Below, piece after piece: positions 25,347 to 34,320 of a DNA stretch of 56,946 bases. The stretch spans positions 1 through 56,946 of the forward strand of contig CAJJCB010000011.1 of assembly GCA_905182565.1 (NCBI GenBank). Direction: 5' to 3'. The notes beneath the pieces were generated by a model. That model was not told the origin of the DNA, ran no database searches, and saw only the letters and a program-made list of their open reading frames with translations. Source of the DNA: Acidimicrobiaceae bacterium. GTDB taxonomy: Bacteria; Actinomycetota; Acidimicrobiia; Acidimicrobiales; Poriferisodalaceae. Every line of letters begins with the position of its first letter. The first letter of the stretch is position 1. A program made the translations under genes and the position numbers.

Positions 25347-25644
25347 CGACGAGTTGGACGGGTTTGACCGTGAGGAGTTCGAGGACGGCTTTGGGTCCTT
25401 GGAGCGCAGTTTGAAGTTCGTTGTTTGGGTGCAACAAATGATGCCGATTCGCCCCAAGGACGACGTGGAGATGCTGTCTAACGTTTTGGCTGGTCGAGCT
25501 GTTGTGAAGTTGTTGGGGAAGGGCTTGTTTGGTACTGATCACCAACACGTGGCTGATCGGTTGCTGAAAGAATTGGAAGCACAGGTGAGTTGCGCACATG
25601 AGAAAAACGATTCGGAGCTCCCTAAATCTGGCGTTTGGTTATAG
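25339..25644 (+). CDS. Hypothetical protein (101 aa)
   Basis: ATG 25339 starts a charged, soluble 101-aa chain (Asp-Arg-Glu-Glu-Phe-Glu-Asp-Gly-Phe-Gly, then Gln-Gln-Met-Met-Pro-Ile-Arg-Pro, then Leu-Leu-Gly-Lys-Gly-Leu-Phe-Gly). The frame is open upstream to 25297. No family recognised. It begins inside the remains of the hydrolase pseudogene and local base use is G-rich compared with its surroundings, so it might be part of a replaced or imported segment. No clear ribosome site. Confidence 0.45.
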   Translation: MSSDELDGFDREEFEDGFGSLERSLKFVVWVQQMMPIRPKDDVEMLSNVLAGRAVVKLLGKGLFGTDHQHVADRLLKELEAQVSCAHEKNDSELPKSGVWL

Positions 25645-25786
25645 CTAAAGGCTTCTGTTGGTCAGTGGTTGGGCAGAGGTCAAAAAGACTTCTGAGCGCA
25701 TCACCTGGTTGTGGCCCAAAGCACACAGCCATGCGCCTTTCAGTCCTTAACGGGCAGTGATCTCTCATGCGCTATAGTTTCCGTGC

Positions 25787-26881
25787 ATGCATTCCATCTA
25801 TGAAATAGTTTCTCCTGGCATCGATTCCCGCTTTGGAATTGCTCATGCCGAAGTTTGGCAACAACTTGGTGCTTGCGGCACATGGTGGACCGGGAATGAG
25901 CGGATCGAGGTAATGAAGGAGGCAAGAGCTGCTCATAGCTGCGAGTTGTGCGCACAACGTAAACAAGACTTAACTCCTACCGCGGCGAGTGGATCTCATA
26001 GTGCAGTCTCTGATTTGCCCGAAGAGGCGGTTGATTTAATCCACCGAGTAGTTACTGATCCAGGTCGACTTACACGCAACTGGGCTGAAGAAATAATGAA
26101 CTCTATTGGCGAGGAGCATTACGTAGAGCTGGTAACCGTTATCTGCACGCAGAACGTCATAGAAGAGTTCACTGTTGCGCTGGGTGTCCCACTGCCAAAT
26201 TTTCCAGATGCCGGCGAAGGCACCCCAAGGAGAACCCGCCCAGATGGTGTTGGCGATGTTGGGGCCTGGGTGAGTCAATCGATTGATAAGCCCCTCGCTA
26301 ATGTGTCTCGATGCGTTTCGTTGGTTCCTGATTCTGCTCAGCATTGGAGACGAATAGTCGATGAGCATTATAGTCATGGTCGTGAATTTGGTGATCTTGT
26401 TTGGGAGCGTCCGCTTTCACGGCCACAAGTTGAGTTGATTGCGTCGGTCGTATCTTCGTTGAATGAGTGCTTTTACTGAACTGCTGCTCATGTAGCGTTG
26501 CTCCGTGCGAGTGGCGAAGCCTTAGAATCTGAAGTTGATATTCACACGATTGCGCATGGGGCTTATGTCGAGTTTGGGGAGGAACTAGTTTCGTTTGCGA
26601 CGCATGTCCTCGAACGTAATCCTGGTTTAGCTGAAAGCCGAAATATTTTGCAGGAGTTGGTAGGTGATGCGGGGCTAGTTGAGGCTGCCGCCACGGTCGC
26701 TGCGTTTCAAGGTTTGAATCGGATAGCTGACGCTACTGGTATACAGCTCGATGATGGTTTGAATTCTGAAAGTGCCGATTTTCGTTCGCTTTTAGGGCTC
26801 GAGAAATTTAGCGGCGCAGACAGCACGAAGAAAACTGAGACCACAGCGCGTAGCGAGTCAGTTATGGGTATTTTTCGTTGA
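25787..26881 (+). CDS. Putative selenoprotein: AhpD/carboxymuconolactone-decarboxylase-like, CxxU (locus 2)
   Basis: From ATG 25787 the frame meets TGA at 26477-26479 in Glu-Cys-Phe-Tyr-UGA-Thr-Ala-Ala-His and continues in the same frame to 26881: 364 codons with residue 231 as proposed selenocysteine. It shares with locus 1 the N-terminal Val-Trp-x-x-Leu, Gly-Thr-Trp-Trp-x-Gly-x-Glu-Arg and the Arg-x-Gln-(Ile/Val)-Glu-Leu helix before the redox motif. After UGA the CMD helices end in Gly-Leu-Asn-Arg-Ile-Ala-Asp-Ala-Thr-Gly, the normal family ending. There is no start codon with a ribosome site after the UGA that would make the second part an independent gene. Likely a selenol-based peroxidase or thiol reductase. 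Confidence 0.77.
26496..26516 (+). promoter_or_regulatory. Putative bacterial SECIS stem-loop, locus 2
   Basis: CGTTGCTC (26496-26503) pairs with GAGTGGCG (26509-26516) in an 8-bp stem with three G-U pairs, loop CGTGC (26504-26508). The loop starts 24 nt after the UGA. Loop, closing pairs and distance equal those of locus 1, while the lower stem bases differ but still pair. Confidence 0.6.
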
Positions 26882-27069
26882 CGGTTTTGCTTTTTGATTC
26901 CAATCAAACAAATGATTGAAGACCGAAAACTAATCTAGGATCTGAGGAATATGTAAGTTCGCTAGAAATACAGCTTCGTAGAGTAGCGATTAACTCCACC
27001 CTGTGGTTTGTCCTTACAAATTTTATTTTATTTCAGGATAAAAAAATCTCCCGAATATAGCATTTAAGA

Positions 27070-28434
27070 ATGAGAAAATTAGCTGTTCTAATGCTTTCGG
27101 CGATGACCTTATCGGCTTGTGGAGGTGGTGTATCATCAGTAAATTCCGAAGCGCTAATAACAACTGAAGCTGCAGCGCCAACCACAACATCTACGATCAA
27201 AGCATCTACAGCACCGACCACGACCCAAAAGCAGACCACAACATCCACAGCGCCTGCTGTTGACCCAAAAACGATCTGGACATCAGTTCAGGGATGGGAT
27301 TGTGCCTCCAACCGGCATTTAGCCGTCTCCGCAAGATACGCCAACGGTACTGTTGAACTTGAGTTCTCTACGTCGCCTTCCTCACAAGGTTTTAGCGAAC
27401 TGGCAGTGCAAACTGCTCCATCGATTACTCCAAGAGAATATGCTTGGGACGCTAACAGCACCAGCGGGTCCTCCCTGCATCATCTTCGACGCATCGCTGT
27501 AACCGATTTAGAATCGAATTCTGTATCCGTAACGCTCACTAGCCCTACACAGCGTCAGGTAAACATTCAGGTTGGTTTGGCTGCAACTCATTCGGACGGA
27601 ACTATTTGCCAAGCGAATATATTCCCCAATATCGATTATGAGTCAGGGCCTTCGTTATCCGATGCGGTGTTAATACCAGATGGCGTGTCGGTAAATAATG
27701 ATCGTTACTCATCTTTCGTAATGCCTGAGCCAACGGCTCAAGCTCTCATCTACTCAATCTCACAAAATGACCCATATGGACCTGCCGTAGATGAAAACAT
27801 TTTTGATTACCCCGCAAAGTTAAGAGTCGCTCTTTATGGCGAACCCACTACTAATCATTGGCGAACAGTTGCTGATATTCTTGAAGTGCTGCAAGTTATT
27901 GCGCCCGATCTTGATGCTCGATTCGCTCAGACACACGATGAGGTAACTTTCCCAATCCACGTCACTACTTGCGCTAATTGGCAAAAACAAACCGCTCTTC
28001 GCCGGTTCACAGCTTGCAACGCTAATGGGATGGGTGGGTACTTCTCCAATGGCGACATACAAAGTGGCGCCACCACATCATCTGTAAGCCGCGGATTCGT
28101 CTGGATTGACAATGGAACTTACAGCGTGACCAATCTGCGACACGAAATTGGTCACGCCATGGGACTTCCTCACGTCAACTGTGCCGGAAGTATGATGATT
28201 GTCCCTGACAACCAAGGACAGTTTTGGAATGCTTCTGACTTGGGCGCTATTGCTGTACATCAAGACTCTCGCACTACCGACAAGATGACTTTAGAACAAG
28301 CACGAAAAGCGCTCAATATACCGCAAGATTACACATGGGAGAGTCTCCTTGCAGACAGGACCAAGGTATGTGACAACCCGTCTCCGGCTTTCGATGTTTT
28401 AGCTGCTGACTTAAAGTCCAATTCTTTGAAGTAG
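27070..28434 (+). CDS. Secreted lipoprotein with metzincin-type zinc peptidase motif
   Basis: 454 aa. A short signal peptide ends in Leu-Ser-Ala-Cys (Cys17), followed by a Thr/Ala-rich linker of about 40 residues of the kind seen in actinobacterial surface lipoproteins. After a beta-rich region comes the zinc site His358-Glu-x-x-His362-x-x-Gly-x-x-His368, then Ser-Met-Met at 374-376, a likely Met-turn. This is the metzincin pattern, so an extracellular protease is likely. Several Cys (78, 180, 301, 316, 371) may form disulfides. The protein before the peptidase domain is not recognised. Start ATG 27070 lies in an AT-rich upstream region. Confidence 0.82.
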   Translation: MRKLAVLMLSAMTLSACGGGVSSVNSEALITTEAAAPTTTSTIKASTAPTTTQKQTTTSTAPAVDPKTIWTSVQGWDCASNRHLAVSARYANGTVELEFSTSPSSQGFSELAVQTAPSITPREYAWDANSTSGSSLHHLRRIAVTDLESNSVSVTLTSPTQRQVNIQVGLAATHSDGTICQANIFPNIDYESGPSLSDAVLIPDGVSVNNDRYSSFVMPEPTAQALIYSISQNDPYGPAVDENIFDYPAKLRVALYGEPTTNHWRTVADILEVLQVIAPDLDARFAQTHDEVTFPIHVTTCANWQKQTALRRFTACNANGMGGYFSNGDIQSGATTSSVSRGFVWIDNGTYSVTNLRHEIGHAMGLPHVNCAGSMMIVPDNQGQFWNASDLGAIAVHQDSRTTDKMTLEQARKALNIPQDYTWESLLADRTKVCDNPSPAFDVLAADLKSNSLK

Positions 28435-28458
28435 TAACTCCGCTAAGCAAGGTTCGGA

Positions 28459-29253
28459 TTAGACAGCAGTTTTTTGAAGGCGTTTAAACCTACGAGTGGC
28501 TCCCCAAACTACGAACCCAGTAAACACAATCCCAAGGGTCAAAGGAACAACAAAGTTTCTTCGCCTTTCAGAATTGTCTGATTCTGGAGCAGCGTCGACG
28601 TTTTCTATTAACTCGGACTTATTCTCTGCTGCGTTCTCAACGACAGACGGTCGTTCCTCGTTTTCAGCTTTTTGCTCAGGAGCGTTTGAGAACCATTGCG
28701 TTAACGGGTCTGATCCGCTACCCAATGAAAATGGTCGGGCATACCTTTTGACTGGAGTTCCGAACCGTTCAATCGCACCGACGGACACCACGAATCGTGC
28801 TGCAAAGTTCCCGTTTAATAGGAAATCATGGATGCCTTCTTGAGCTACTTCACGAAATTCGTTGACGCGCACATAGCTTGTCCCTGTGTACGGTTCATAA
28901 AACTCGACACTCATCTCAGCTGCCAAATCAAAAGATGTTCCATCCGGACGTGTGACTTTCAATACTGGTAGATCTTCGAACTGCAAATTCGTTTCTGGTA
29001 GCGCTGCAGGTATCAGCATCGAGATTTGCAGCGTTTGGCCTTCTTGGAACTCTGCTTGAAACCCTCGAGTCTCTTTCTCAGAACCAAGATCACCGTAAAA
29101 AGCGAAGGAGATGGTCCCATCGGGAAGGAATGGCCCTGTTTCTGCTCTGTCGTGCTGGCTAGTCAAAAAGATGGGGTCATGAGCAGATGCTGGAGCAGCA
29201 AATTGGCACAGCAGTAAAAAAGTTAAGCAACCAATAACCAAAAGTCTACGCAT
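28459..29253 (-). CDS. Exported single-pass membrane protein
   Basis: 264 aa. A signal peptide with Leu-rich core ends Ala-Pro-Ala-Ser-Ala before His-Asp-Pro at residue 25. The beta-rich ectodomain (Leu-Pro-Asp-Gly-Thr-Ile-Ser-Phe-Ala-Phe-Tyr-Gly and so on) runs to about 195, then an acidic Asn/Glu-rich stretch, one membrane helix at about 233-251 and a basic Arg-Arg-Phe-Lys-Arg tail, so type I topology. The His at the mature N-terminus is notable, because similar ends bind copper in other families, but that is only analogy. It converges with the metallopeptidase gene, with a 24-nt gap. Confidence 0.72.
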   Translation of the reverse strand: MRRLLVIGCLTFLLLCQFAAPASAHDPIFLTSQHDRAETGPFLPDGTISFAFYGDLGSEKETRGFQAEFQEGQTLQISMLIPAALPETNLQFEDLPVLKVTRPDGTSFDLAAEMSVEFYEPYTGTSYVRVNEFREVAQEGIHDFLLNGNFAARFVVSVGAIERFGTPVKRYARPFSLGSGSDPLTQWFSNAPEQKAENEERPSVVENAAENKSELIENVDAAPESDNSERRRNFVVPLTLGIVFTGFVVWGATRRFKRLQKTAV

Positions 29254-29382
29254 CGTTATCTTATTTTAGCTTGCTGACTTACTCCTGCGTTTATAGATTC
29301 TCTGAGCTATCAGTTTTGGTTTACAATTTATTTTAAGTACATCGCTCAATATGTATCGCAGAGTCATAGTGCGGTAAAGATT

Positions 29383-29859
29383 TTATTCTTTAGCAATCAC
29401 TTGATCCGCTTTTAGAATTTGACGCATTTCGGTTCCTAAGACCTCAAAGCCGAGTTTTTCGTAGAACCCGCGATTGCCTTCGGTAGACGGCACCAAGTAG
29501 AGACCTATCTCAGCACAACCGCGTCGCCGAGCATCATCAATGGTTCGCTGCACGAGAATTCTTCCTAAGTTCAGACCCCTCGCTGAGTCGTCCACTATCA
29601 GCTCTTCAAGTTCGCAGTACTCCCCTCCATAACGAATAGTCATGTTGTAGGACACGGTTGCTATCCCCAAAATCGAAACATCATTTTCGGCAATAACAAC
29701 AGCCCCTCGCTCTAACCGCAGATGCGACTCGTACACGCCCTGCCAGTCTGAGGTAACGGCTTCGCCGGTTAGCTGTTCGATCAGCTCAAAGACTCGAGAC
29801 TGGTCATCTACTTTCGCCGGTCGGGTGCTAACTCCATTTGGATGATGTTCAACTGTCAT
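29383..29859 (-). CDS. GNAT-family N-acetyltransferase
   Basis: 158 aa with the GNAT fold. The acceptor side is Ala-Val-Val-Ile-Ala-Glu-Asn, the strand Glu-Leu-Glu-Glu-Leu-Ile-Val-Asp leads to the acetyl-CoA loop Ala-Arg-Gly-Leu-Asn-Leu-Gly-Arg, and the C-terminal block is Asn-Arg-Gly-Phe-Tyr-Glu-Lys-Leu-Gly-Phe. It transfers an acetyl group to an amine; the substrate is unknown. ATG 29859 follows GGGAG. It stands alone. Confidence 0.88.
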   Translation of the reverse strand: MTVEHHPNGVSTRPAKVDDQSRVFELIEQLTGEAVTSDWQGVYESHLRLERGAVVIAENDVSILGIATVSYNMTIRYGGEYCELEELIVDDSARGLNLGRILVQRTIDDARRRGCAEIGLYLVPSTEGNRGFYEKLGFEVLGTEMRQILKADQVIAKE

Positions 29860-30109
29860 GTGGCTCCCCAGGTTCCTAGTGGCACCTTTAACTTAGTTAG
29901 TGGATTGCATGCATCACGTAATTTAGCTAGATAGCAGTTGTGCATGTTTCCCTATCCACAACTGCAGGTATTTTGCTGACAGCTAATTCTGTAGCTAGGA
30001 CTTCTTGATTTGGCTGGTTCGCTCGAAGCGGTTCGGAAGGCAAAACGAAGTCTTGGATTGAGAGCCTTGACGCTACTATGGGAACAGATCGTTTACAGAG
30101 GGGGCAGTC

Positions 30110-30535
30110 ATGTCATCTGAGCTATTGGCTATGAATGAGAAGGCAATAAGTGAATTTCGTTCTAACGAGGGAAAATGCGGTCCTCCATTTGATGGAGTTC
30201 CTATGATGCTGCTCACGATGGTTGGCTCTAAATCAGGCCGTGAGTTGTGTTCACCGCTTGCTTATTCAAATGACGGCGACGACCTAGTGGTCATTGCGTC
30301 AGCTGGCGGCAGAGCAACTAATCCCAACTGGTATCACAACCTCATTGCTAATCCTGATGTGCTTGTGGAAGTTGGAGTAGATCGTTACGAAGCAACAGCG
30401 GTGCTTGCCAATAGCGACGAACGGGATCGTTTATACAAAACTCAAGCGGAACAACTTCCAGTTTTTAATCAATACGAGGAAGCTGCCCAACCGCGCGTCA
30501 TCCCAGTCTTTCGTATCGTCCGAACAAATGACTAG
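30110..30535 (+). CDS. Nitroreductase / deazaflavin (F420)-dependent family protein
   Basis: 141 aa of the split-barrel family that includes Ddn of mycobacteria. Hallmarks are Ile-Ser-Glu-Phe-Arg-Ser-Asn-Glu-Gly-Lys-Cys-Gly, Leu-Leu-Thr-Met-Val-Gly-Ser-Lys-Ser-Gly-Arg, Ser-Pro-Leu-Ala-Tyr, and Asn-Pro-Asn-Trp-Tyr-His-Asn-Leu. Members use F420H2 or bind related cofactors; F420 use here is inferred from family. Its end overlaps the start of the cupin gene by 8 nt, so the two are coupled. Confidence 0.87.
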   Translation: MSSELLAMNEKAISEFRSNEGKCGPPFDGVPMMLLTMVGSKSGRELCSPLAYSNDGDDLVVIASAGGRATNPNWYHNLIANPDVLVEVGVDRYEATAVLANSDERDRLYKTQAEQLPVFNQYEEAAQPRVIPVFRIVRTND

Positions 30536-30965
30536 AGGCACCGTTAATGGAGTCAGGTTTAGCGATATCCCTTGGCAATCAACTAGTTCGTTGTGGGGCG
30601 ATGAATCTGATCAGCCGGCTGAGCTCGATATAACAGAATACGGGTTGGCCCGTGTTTTATCGAGAGATGAGGAAACTGGTGCTATATCTCTTCTGATTAA
30701 GGAGCCTCCGGGGTGGCATACAGCTGCCGCTGAGGCGCACTCTGTGAATCAAGAAGATATTTTGCTTGAAGGCGACTGTTGGTATGGCGAAGAGCATTTC
30801 GAAGGCCCTACTTATTTCAATTTTCCTGCTGGGCATTTCCATGGACCGATGTATACAGAGACGGGCGCTTTGTGGCTGGTGACCTTAACTGGTCAGTTTG
30901 ATGTGTCTTACAGCGATGAAGTTACGGCTGAATCTATGTCATGGTTTGGGCGAGCGAGTCGCTGA
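30528..30965 (+). CDS. Cupin-like protein coupled to the F420-type enzyme
   Basis: 145 aa from ATG 30528, which lies inside the end of the previous gene; longer frames upstream would overlap it heavily and are not likely. The central part (Trp-His-Thr-Ala-Ala-Ala-Glu-Ala-His, Glu-Asp-Ile-Leu-Leu-Glu-Gly-Asp, then Phe-Pro-Ala-Gly-His-Phe-His-Gly-Pro) fits a ChrR/DUF4437-type cupin with metal-binding His. The activity is unknown. Overlap suggests a joint role with the reductase-like protein. Confidence 0.75.
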   Translation: MTRGTVNGVRFSDIPWQSTSSLWGDESDQPAELDITEYGLARVLSRDEETGAISLLIKEPPGWHTAAAEAHSVNQEDILLEGDCWYGEEHFEGPTYFNFPAGHFHGPMYTETGALWLVTLTGQFDVSYSDEVTAESMSWFGRASR

Positions 30966-31021
30966 AACAGGTAGCAGGTTTGTTGCGGTCATGAAGCAAA
31001 CTTAGATACGCGACTCTTCAT

Positions 31022-31129
31022 ATGTTAGTTGCAACTATTCGCAGGGTTCGTCATGTCGGTTTGTTTAACGGTGAGCAGTGCGATGACCTATTTGCTAGTT
31101 CTGGCGATGTTGCTCTTCCACCGGTTTGA
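31022..31129 (+). CDS. Doubtful 35-aa ORF
   Basis: ATG 31022 opens a short frame (Met-Leu-Val-Ala-Thr-Ile-Arg-Arg-Val-Arg start, Gly-Asp-Val-Ala-Leu-Pro-Pro-Val end) in the 260-nt gap before the gamma-glutamyltransferase gene. Its residue mix is protein-like, but there is no ribosome site and no family match. It may be a remnant. Confidence 0.2.
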   Translation: MLVATIRRVRHVGLFNGEQCDDLFASSGDVALPPV

Positions 31130-31224
31130 AGCAACGACTTTGAGTTACGGTTCCTTTCGATCGTTAAGGCTAAATAAGATTCTGATACTTTAATCATTAA
31201 CCGAATTTTGAGCCGAGGATAATT

Positions 31225-32835
31225 ATGAACAAATACGCGCATGGTATGGTGGTTGCCGCTCAGCCTGAAGCTGTTGAGGCCGGAGCTTCGGTGCTAAGAG
31301 CTGGAGGTAACGCTGTAGATGCAGCTATTGCGTGTGCTCTAGTGGCAGGTGTTGTCGATCCCCAGATGTGCGGAATCGCCGGTTTCGGTAATTTGCAAGT
31401 TTATCTTCCGGGGAAAGGCCTTCACCAATGCATCGATTTCCATGCCAAATCTCCCCTAGCAACACGAGCTGACCAATGGGAAGACATAGTTATTGGCGAG
31501 ACTAGAGATGGCTTTGGTTTCGTACTGGAAGGCAAAGTGAACGACCTTGGCTATCAGGCAATTGCTACTCCCGGTTCGCTGAAGGCCTACTTTGAAGCTC
31601 AAACAGCATGGGGAGTGAAAGACTGGGATGAAATCGTCGCACCTGCGATCCGGTGGGCGGAAACAGGGTTTGCTGTGCGGCCACATGTGGCAGGGTGGTG
31701 GGCTGAAGGCGCTGCAATGGGGAGAACTGACAACGTCGAACGCCTTCGGTATTCAGCTACTGGGCGCGAAATTTATTTTCGAGCTGATGGGTCGCTTAAG
31801 CGAATCGGCGATGTTGTTGTCAATAAAGATCTAGCCAACACCTTACGGCTCATTGCTTCCGAGGGGGCCGACGTTTTCTATAAGGGCCGTCTAGCTGAAC
31901 TGATCGCCGAAGATATTTCTGCCCATGGTGGGCTGATGACTGACAGAGACCTTAATGAATATGAGACTACTCATAATGATCCCATTCGGAGCCTCTATCG
32001 CGGGCTCGACGTAGCGACGAATCACCCTCCTGGTGGGGGAACAATGGTCCTCGAAATGCTTAACATGCTCGAATGTTTCGATCTGCAATCGATGGGACAT
32101 AACAGTGTTGAATACGTTCGCACTGTCACTGAAATCATGAAGCGAGCTACCTCGGACAAGGACAGCTACATCGGAGATCCTGCCCATGTCAAGGTCCCCT
32201 TGGACCGGTTACTGTCAAAAGCTCATGCTCGAGAACACGCAGCGTCTATTCAGGCTGGCGAACGAGCACAAGTTGAGAGGTTGGCATATGAACCTCGGGA
32301 CACAACTCACGTTTGTGTTGTCGACAAAGACGGTAATGCAGCATCGATGACACACTCACTTGGGATGCCTTCGGGTGTGATTACCGATGGGCTTGGTTTT
32401 ATGTTTAATGGTTGTATGGCGGTATTTGACCCGCGACCTGGAAACGCCGACTCTTTGGCTCCGGGGAAAAGCCGGTTCAGTTCGCTTTGCCCGACAATGG
32501 TCTTTGAAAACGATGAATTGAATTATGTGGTTGGAGCGCCTGGAGGGACTCAAATCGCGATGGGGGTCACCCAGGTGCTTCTTAACAGCATCGATTTTAA
32601 GATGAACATGCTCGAAGCAGTATCAGCGCCGAGAGTTTCGGGAACTAGTAATGCAATCGATGTGTCCAACGGTATTCCCTGGGTCGTCACTGATGCGTTG
32701 GAAGCAGAAGGTTATGAGGTCATTCGGAGCCCGAGGACCCATGACTTTGGGTGGGTTCATGGCATTCGAGTTAAAGATGGAAACCTTGATGGTGGAGCTG
32801 ACCCTGCCGCTGATGGCGCGGTTCAAATTGGGTAA
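31225..32835 (+). CDS. Gamma-glutamyltransferase family protein
   Basis: 536 aa, an Ntn-hydrolase of the GGT family that is expected to self-cleave before a Thr. The catalytic Thr360 is in Asp-Thr-Thr-His-Val-Cys-Val-Val-Asp. Family blocks Gly-Gly-Asn-Ala-Val-Asp-Ala-Ala-Ile-Ala near 27-36, Pro-Gly-Gly-Gly-Thr near 269-273, and Gly-Ala-Pro-Gly-Gly near the end are present. There is no signal peptide, unlike periplasmic GGT, so it is likely cytoplasmic and may act on other gamma-glutamyl or acyl substrates. ATG 31225 follows GAGG. A hydrolase gene follows after 12 nt. Confidence 0.9.
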   Translation: MNKYAHGMVVAAQPEAVEAGASVLRAGGNAVDAAIACALVAGVVDPQMCGIAGFGNLQVYLPGKGLHQCIDFHAKSPLATRADQWEDIVIGETRDGFGFVLEGKVNDLGYQAIATPGSLKAYFEAQTAWGVKDWDEIVAPAIRWAETGFAVRPHVAGWWAEGAAMGRTDNVERLRYSATGREIYFRADGSLKRIGDVVVNKDLANTLRLIASEGADVFYKGRLAELIAEDISAHGGLMTDRDLNEYETTHNDPIRSLYRGLDVATNHPPGGGTMVLEMLNMLECFDLQSMGHNSVEYVRTVTEIMKRATSDKDSYIGDPAHVKVPLDRLLSKAHAREHAASIQAGERAQVERLAYEPRDTTHVCVVDKDGNAASMTHSLGMPSGVITDGLGFMFNGCMAVFDPRPGNADSLAPGKSRFSSLCPTMVFENDELNYVVGAPGGTQIAMGVTQVLLNSIDFKMNMLEAVSAPRVSGTSNAIDVSNGIPWVVTDALEAEGYEVIRSPRTHDFGWVHGIRVKDGNLDGGADPAADGAVQIG

Positions 32836-32847
32836 AGGAAAATATTG

Positions 32848-33606
32848 ATGTCTAAAAGCGTGATTACTGAAGAAGTAAATATCGAAACATCCGATGGTTC
32901 TATGAACAGCTACTTTTTGCGACCAGAGTCAAGCGGCTCTCTTCCTGGGGTTATTGTTTATATGCCTGCATCTGGGGTTCGAGATGAGTTAGTTGATATC
33001 GCTAGCCAAATCGCACAATTGGGTTACGCCGTGGTCTTACCGAATCTTTACTACCGGCTCGCTCGAACAGTTGACATAGACGCAAATCGTTTAGGCACCG
33101 ATGAATACTTGGGTGTTCAGGACTACATGATTGCTTTGGCAGATCACTTATCCAATAGAAGAGTGCAGTCCGACACTGCTGCAATCATTAGCTGGATGGA
33201 CTCTCAGGTCACTATTAGCTCAAAGCAAATCGGTGGAGTTGGTTACTGCATGGGAGGTCGCTTAGTTATGGCGTCGCTCGGCGCTCACTCTGACCGCATG
33301 GTTGCGGCTGCTTCGTTGTATGGAGCAGGTGTTGCCACCGACCAGGCTGATTCTCCACATCTACAACTTGATCGTTGCGAAGGCGAACTATATTTCGGTT
33401 TAGCGGAGAATGACAAATATGTAACAGATGAGGAAACGGCCATCTTGAGAGAGCACCTCGTTACGCTGTCGGTACCTCACAGCATCGAAACTTATCCTGG
33501 CACCGAACATGGCTTCGTTTTCCCAGAGCGATACTGTTTCAATCCGGAGCAGACTTTGCTGCACTACGCCAGGATCAAAGAGCTTTTTGAAAGATGGCTC
33601 TCTTGA
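32848..33606 (+). CDS. Dienelactone hydrolase family protein
   Basis: 252 aa from ATG 32848, preceded by AAAGGAAA. It has the dienelactone-hydrolase elbow Gly-Tyr-Cys-Met-Gly-Gly with Cys134 as nucleophile, the acid in Ala-Glu-Asn-Asp-Lys-Tyr and the His in Gly-Thr-Glu-His-Gly-Phe. The family opens lactones of chlorocatechol breakdown or cleaves related esters. It is 12 nt after the GGT gene and probably in one transcript; a common substrate is not evident. Confidence 0.87.
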   Translation: MSKSVITEEVNIETSDGSMNSYFLRPESSGSLPGVIVYMPASGVRDELVDIASQIAQLGYAVVLPNLYYRLARTVDIDANRLGTDEYLGVQDYMIALADHLSNRRVQSDTAAIISWMDSQVTISSKQIGGVGYCMGGRLVMASLGAHSDRMVAAASLYGAGVATDQADSPHLQLDRCEGELYFGLAENDKYVTDEETAILREHLVTLSVPHSIETYPGTEHGFVFPERYCFNPEQTLLHYARIKELFERWLS

Positions 33607-33679
33607 ACAAAACTTCAGTCAGAACCTGCTGCAACATAGTTGCGCTTCAGGCCATTGATTCTCGTAAGCAAACGCAGAT

Positions 33680-33976
33680 TTAGCCGGCGTTCATAGACTG
33701 TGAAATCACAGCAAAGCCTGCTGTAGCTTCTAACCTTTTTCCGATGATCGCCTGGTAATCATCAGACTCATACCAAGCTTTGGCTGCAGCAGTATCTTCG
33801 AACTTCAGCACAATTGTTTGCGGGCCCGGAGGGGTTCCTTCCATAGTTTCAGCTGCTGCGTCAAACACAACTAGCTCAGCACCAGAAGCCTGGATAGTCG
33901 GACCGGCTCCTTTTTGATATTCACGATATAAAGCAAGGTCATTAACAACGTATTGAGCAACGAAATATGCAGCCAT
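33680..33976 (-). CDS. DUF1330 protein
   Basis: 98 aa of the DUF1330 ferredoxin-like fold. Visible pattern: Ala-Tyr-Phe-Val-Ala-Gln-Tyr at the start, Tyr-Arg-Glu-Tyr, Ser-Gly-Ala-Glu-Leu-Val-Val-Phe, Ile-Val-Leu-Lys-Phe-Glu-Asp, Ala-Lys-Ala-Trp-Tyr-Glu-Ser-Asp-Asp-Tyr-Gln. Function unknown. It converges with the dienelactone-hydrolase gene. Confidence 0.85.
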   Translation of the reverse strand: MAAYFVAQYVVNDLALYREYQKGAGPTIQASGAELVVFDAAAETMEGTPPGPQTIVLKFEDTAAAKAWYESDDYQAIIGKRLEATAGFAVISQSMNAG

Positions 33977-34320
33977 GCGAACAGTATGTCATCTAGAGAT
34001 TACTCTCGTTGAACGTTCCAACGAAAATGCTTTCGCTGAGGTAGATACTATGTAGCGCTAAAACCATCAGCAACTTGATCTGTGCTGTGCAGACCACGCA
34101 TAAAAGTAGACTTGCCTCATACATCTTCCGTTTAATTTCTGACCGACGACTTCACTACTCGATGAGCTCACTTCTCTATTTTTGAATCGCTAAGACAAGT
34201 CCGATGAAACAACAAAGGCTGATTCAGTGGAATTCTCATATCAGAAACGCGCTAAAGTTTTTCCTGACGCACTGTTTCAGACATCAGGAGAGCCTGTGTT
34301 TAGAACTTCAGGAAATGATT
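33977..34320. other. Intergenic region with no supported gene
   Basis: Lies between divergent DUF1330 and acyl-CoA synthetase genes. The plus-strand frame is open from 34204, but the extra 39 residues before ATG 34321 look unlike the family. No hairpin or clear promoter can be assigned by eye. Confidence 0.35.
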
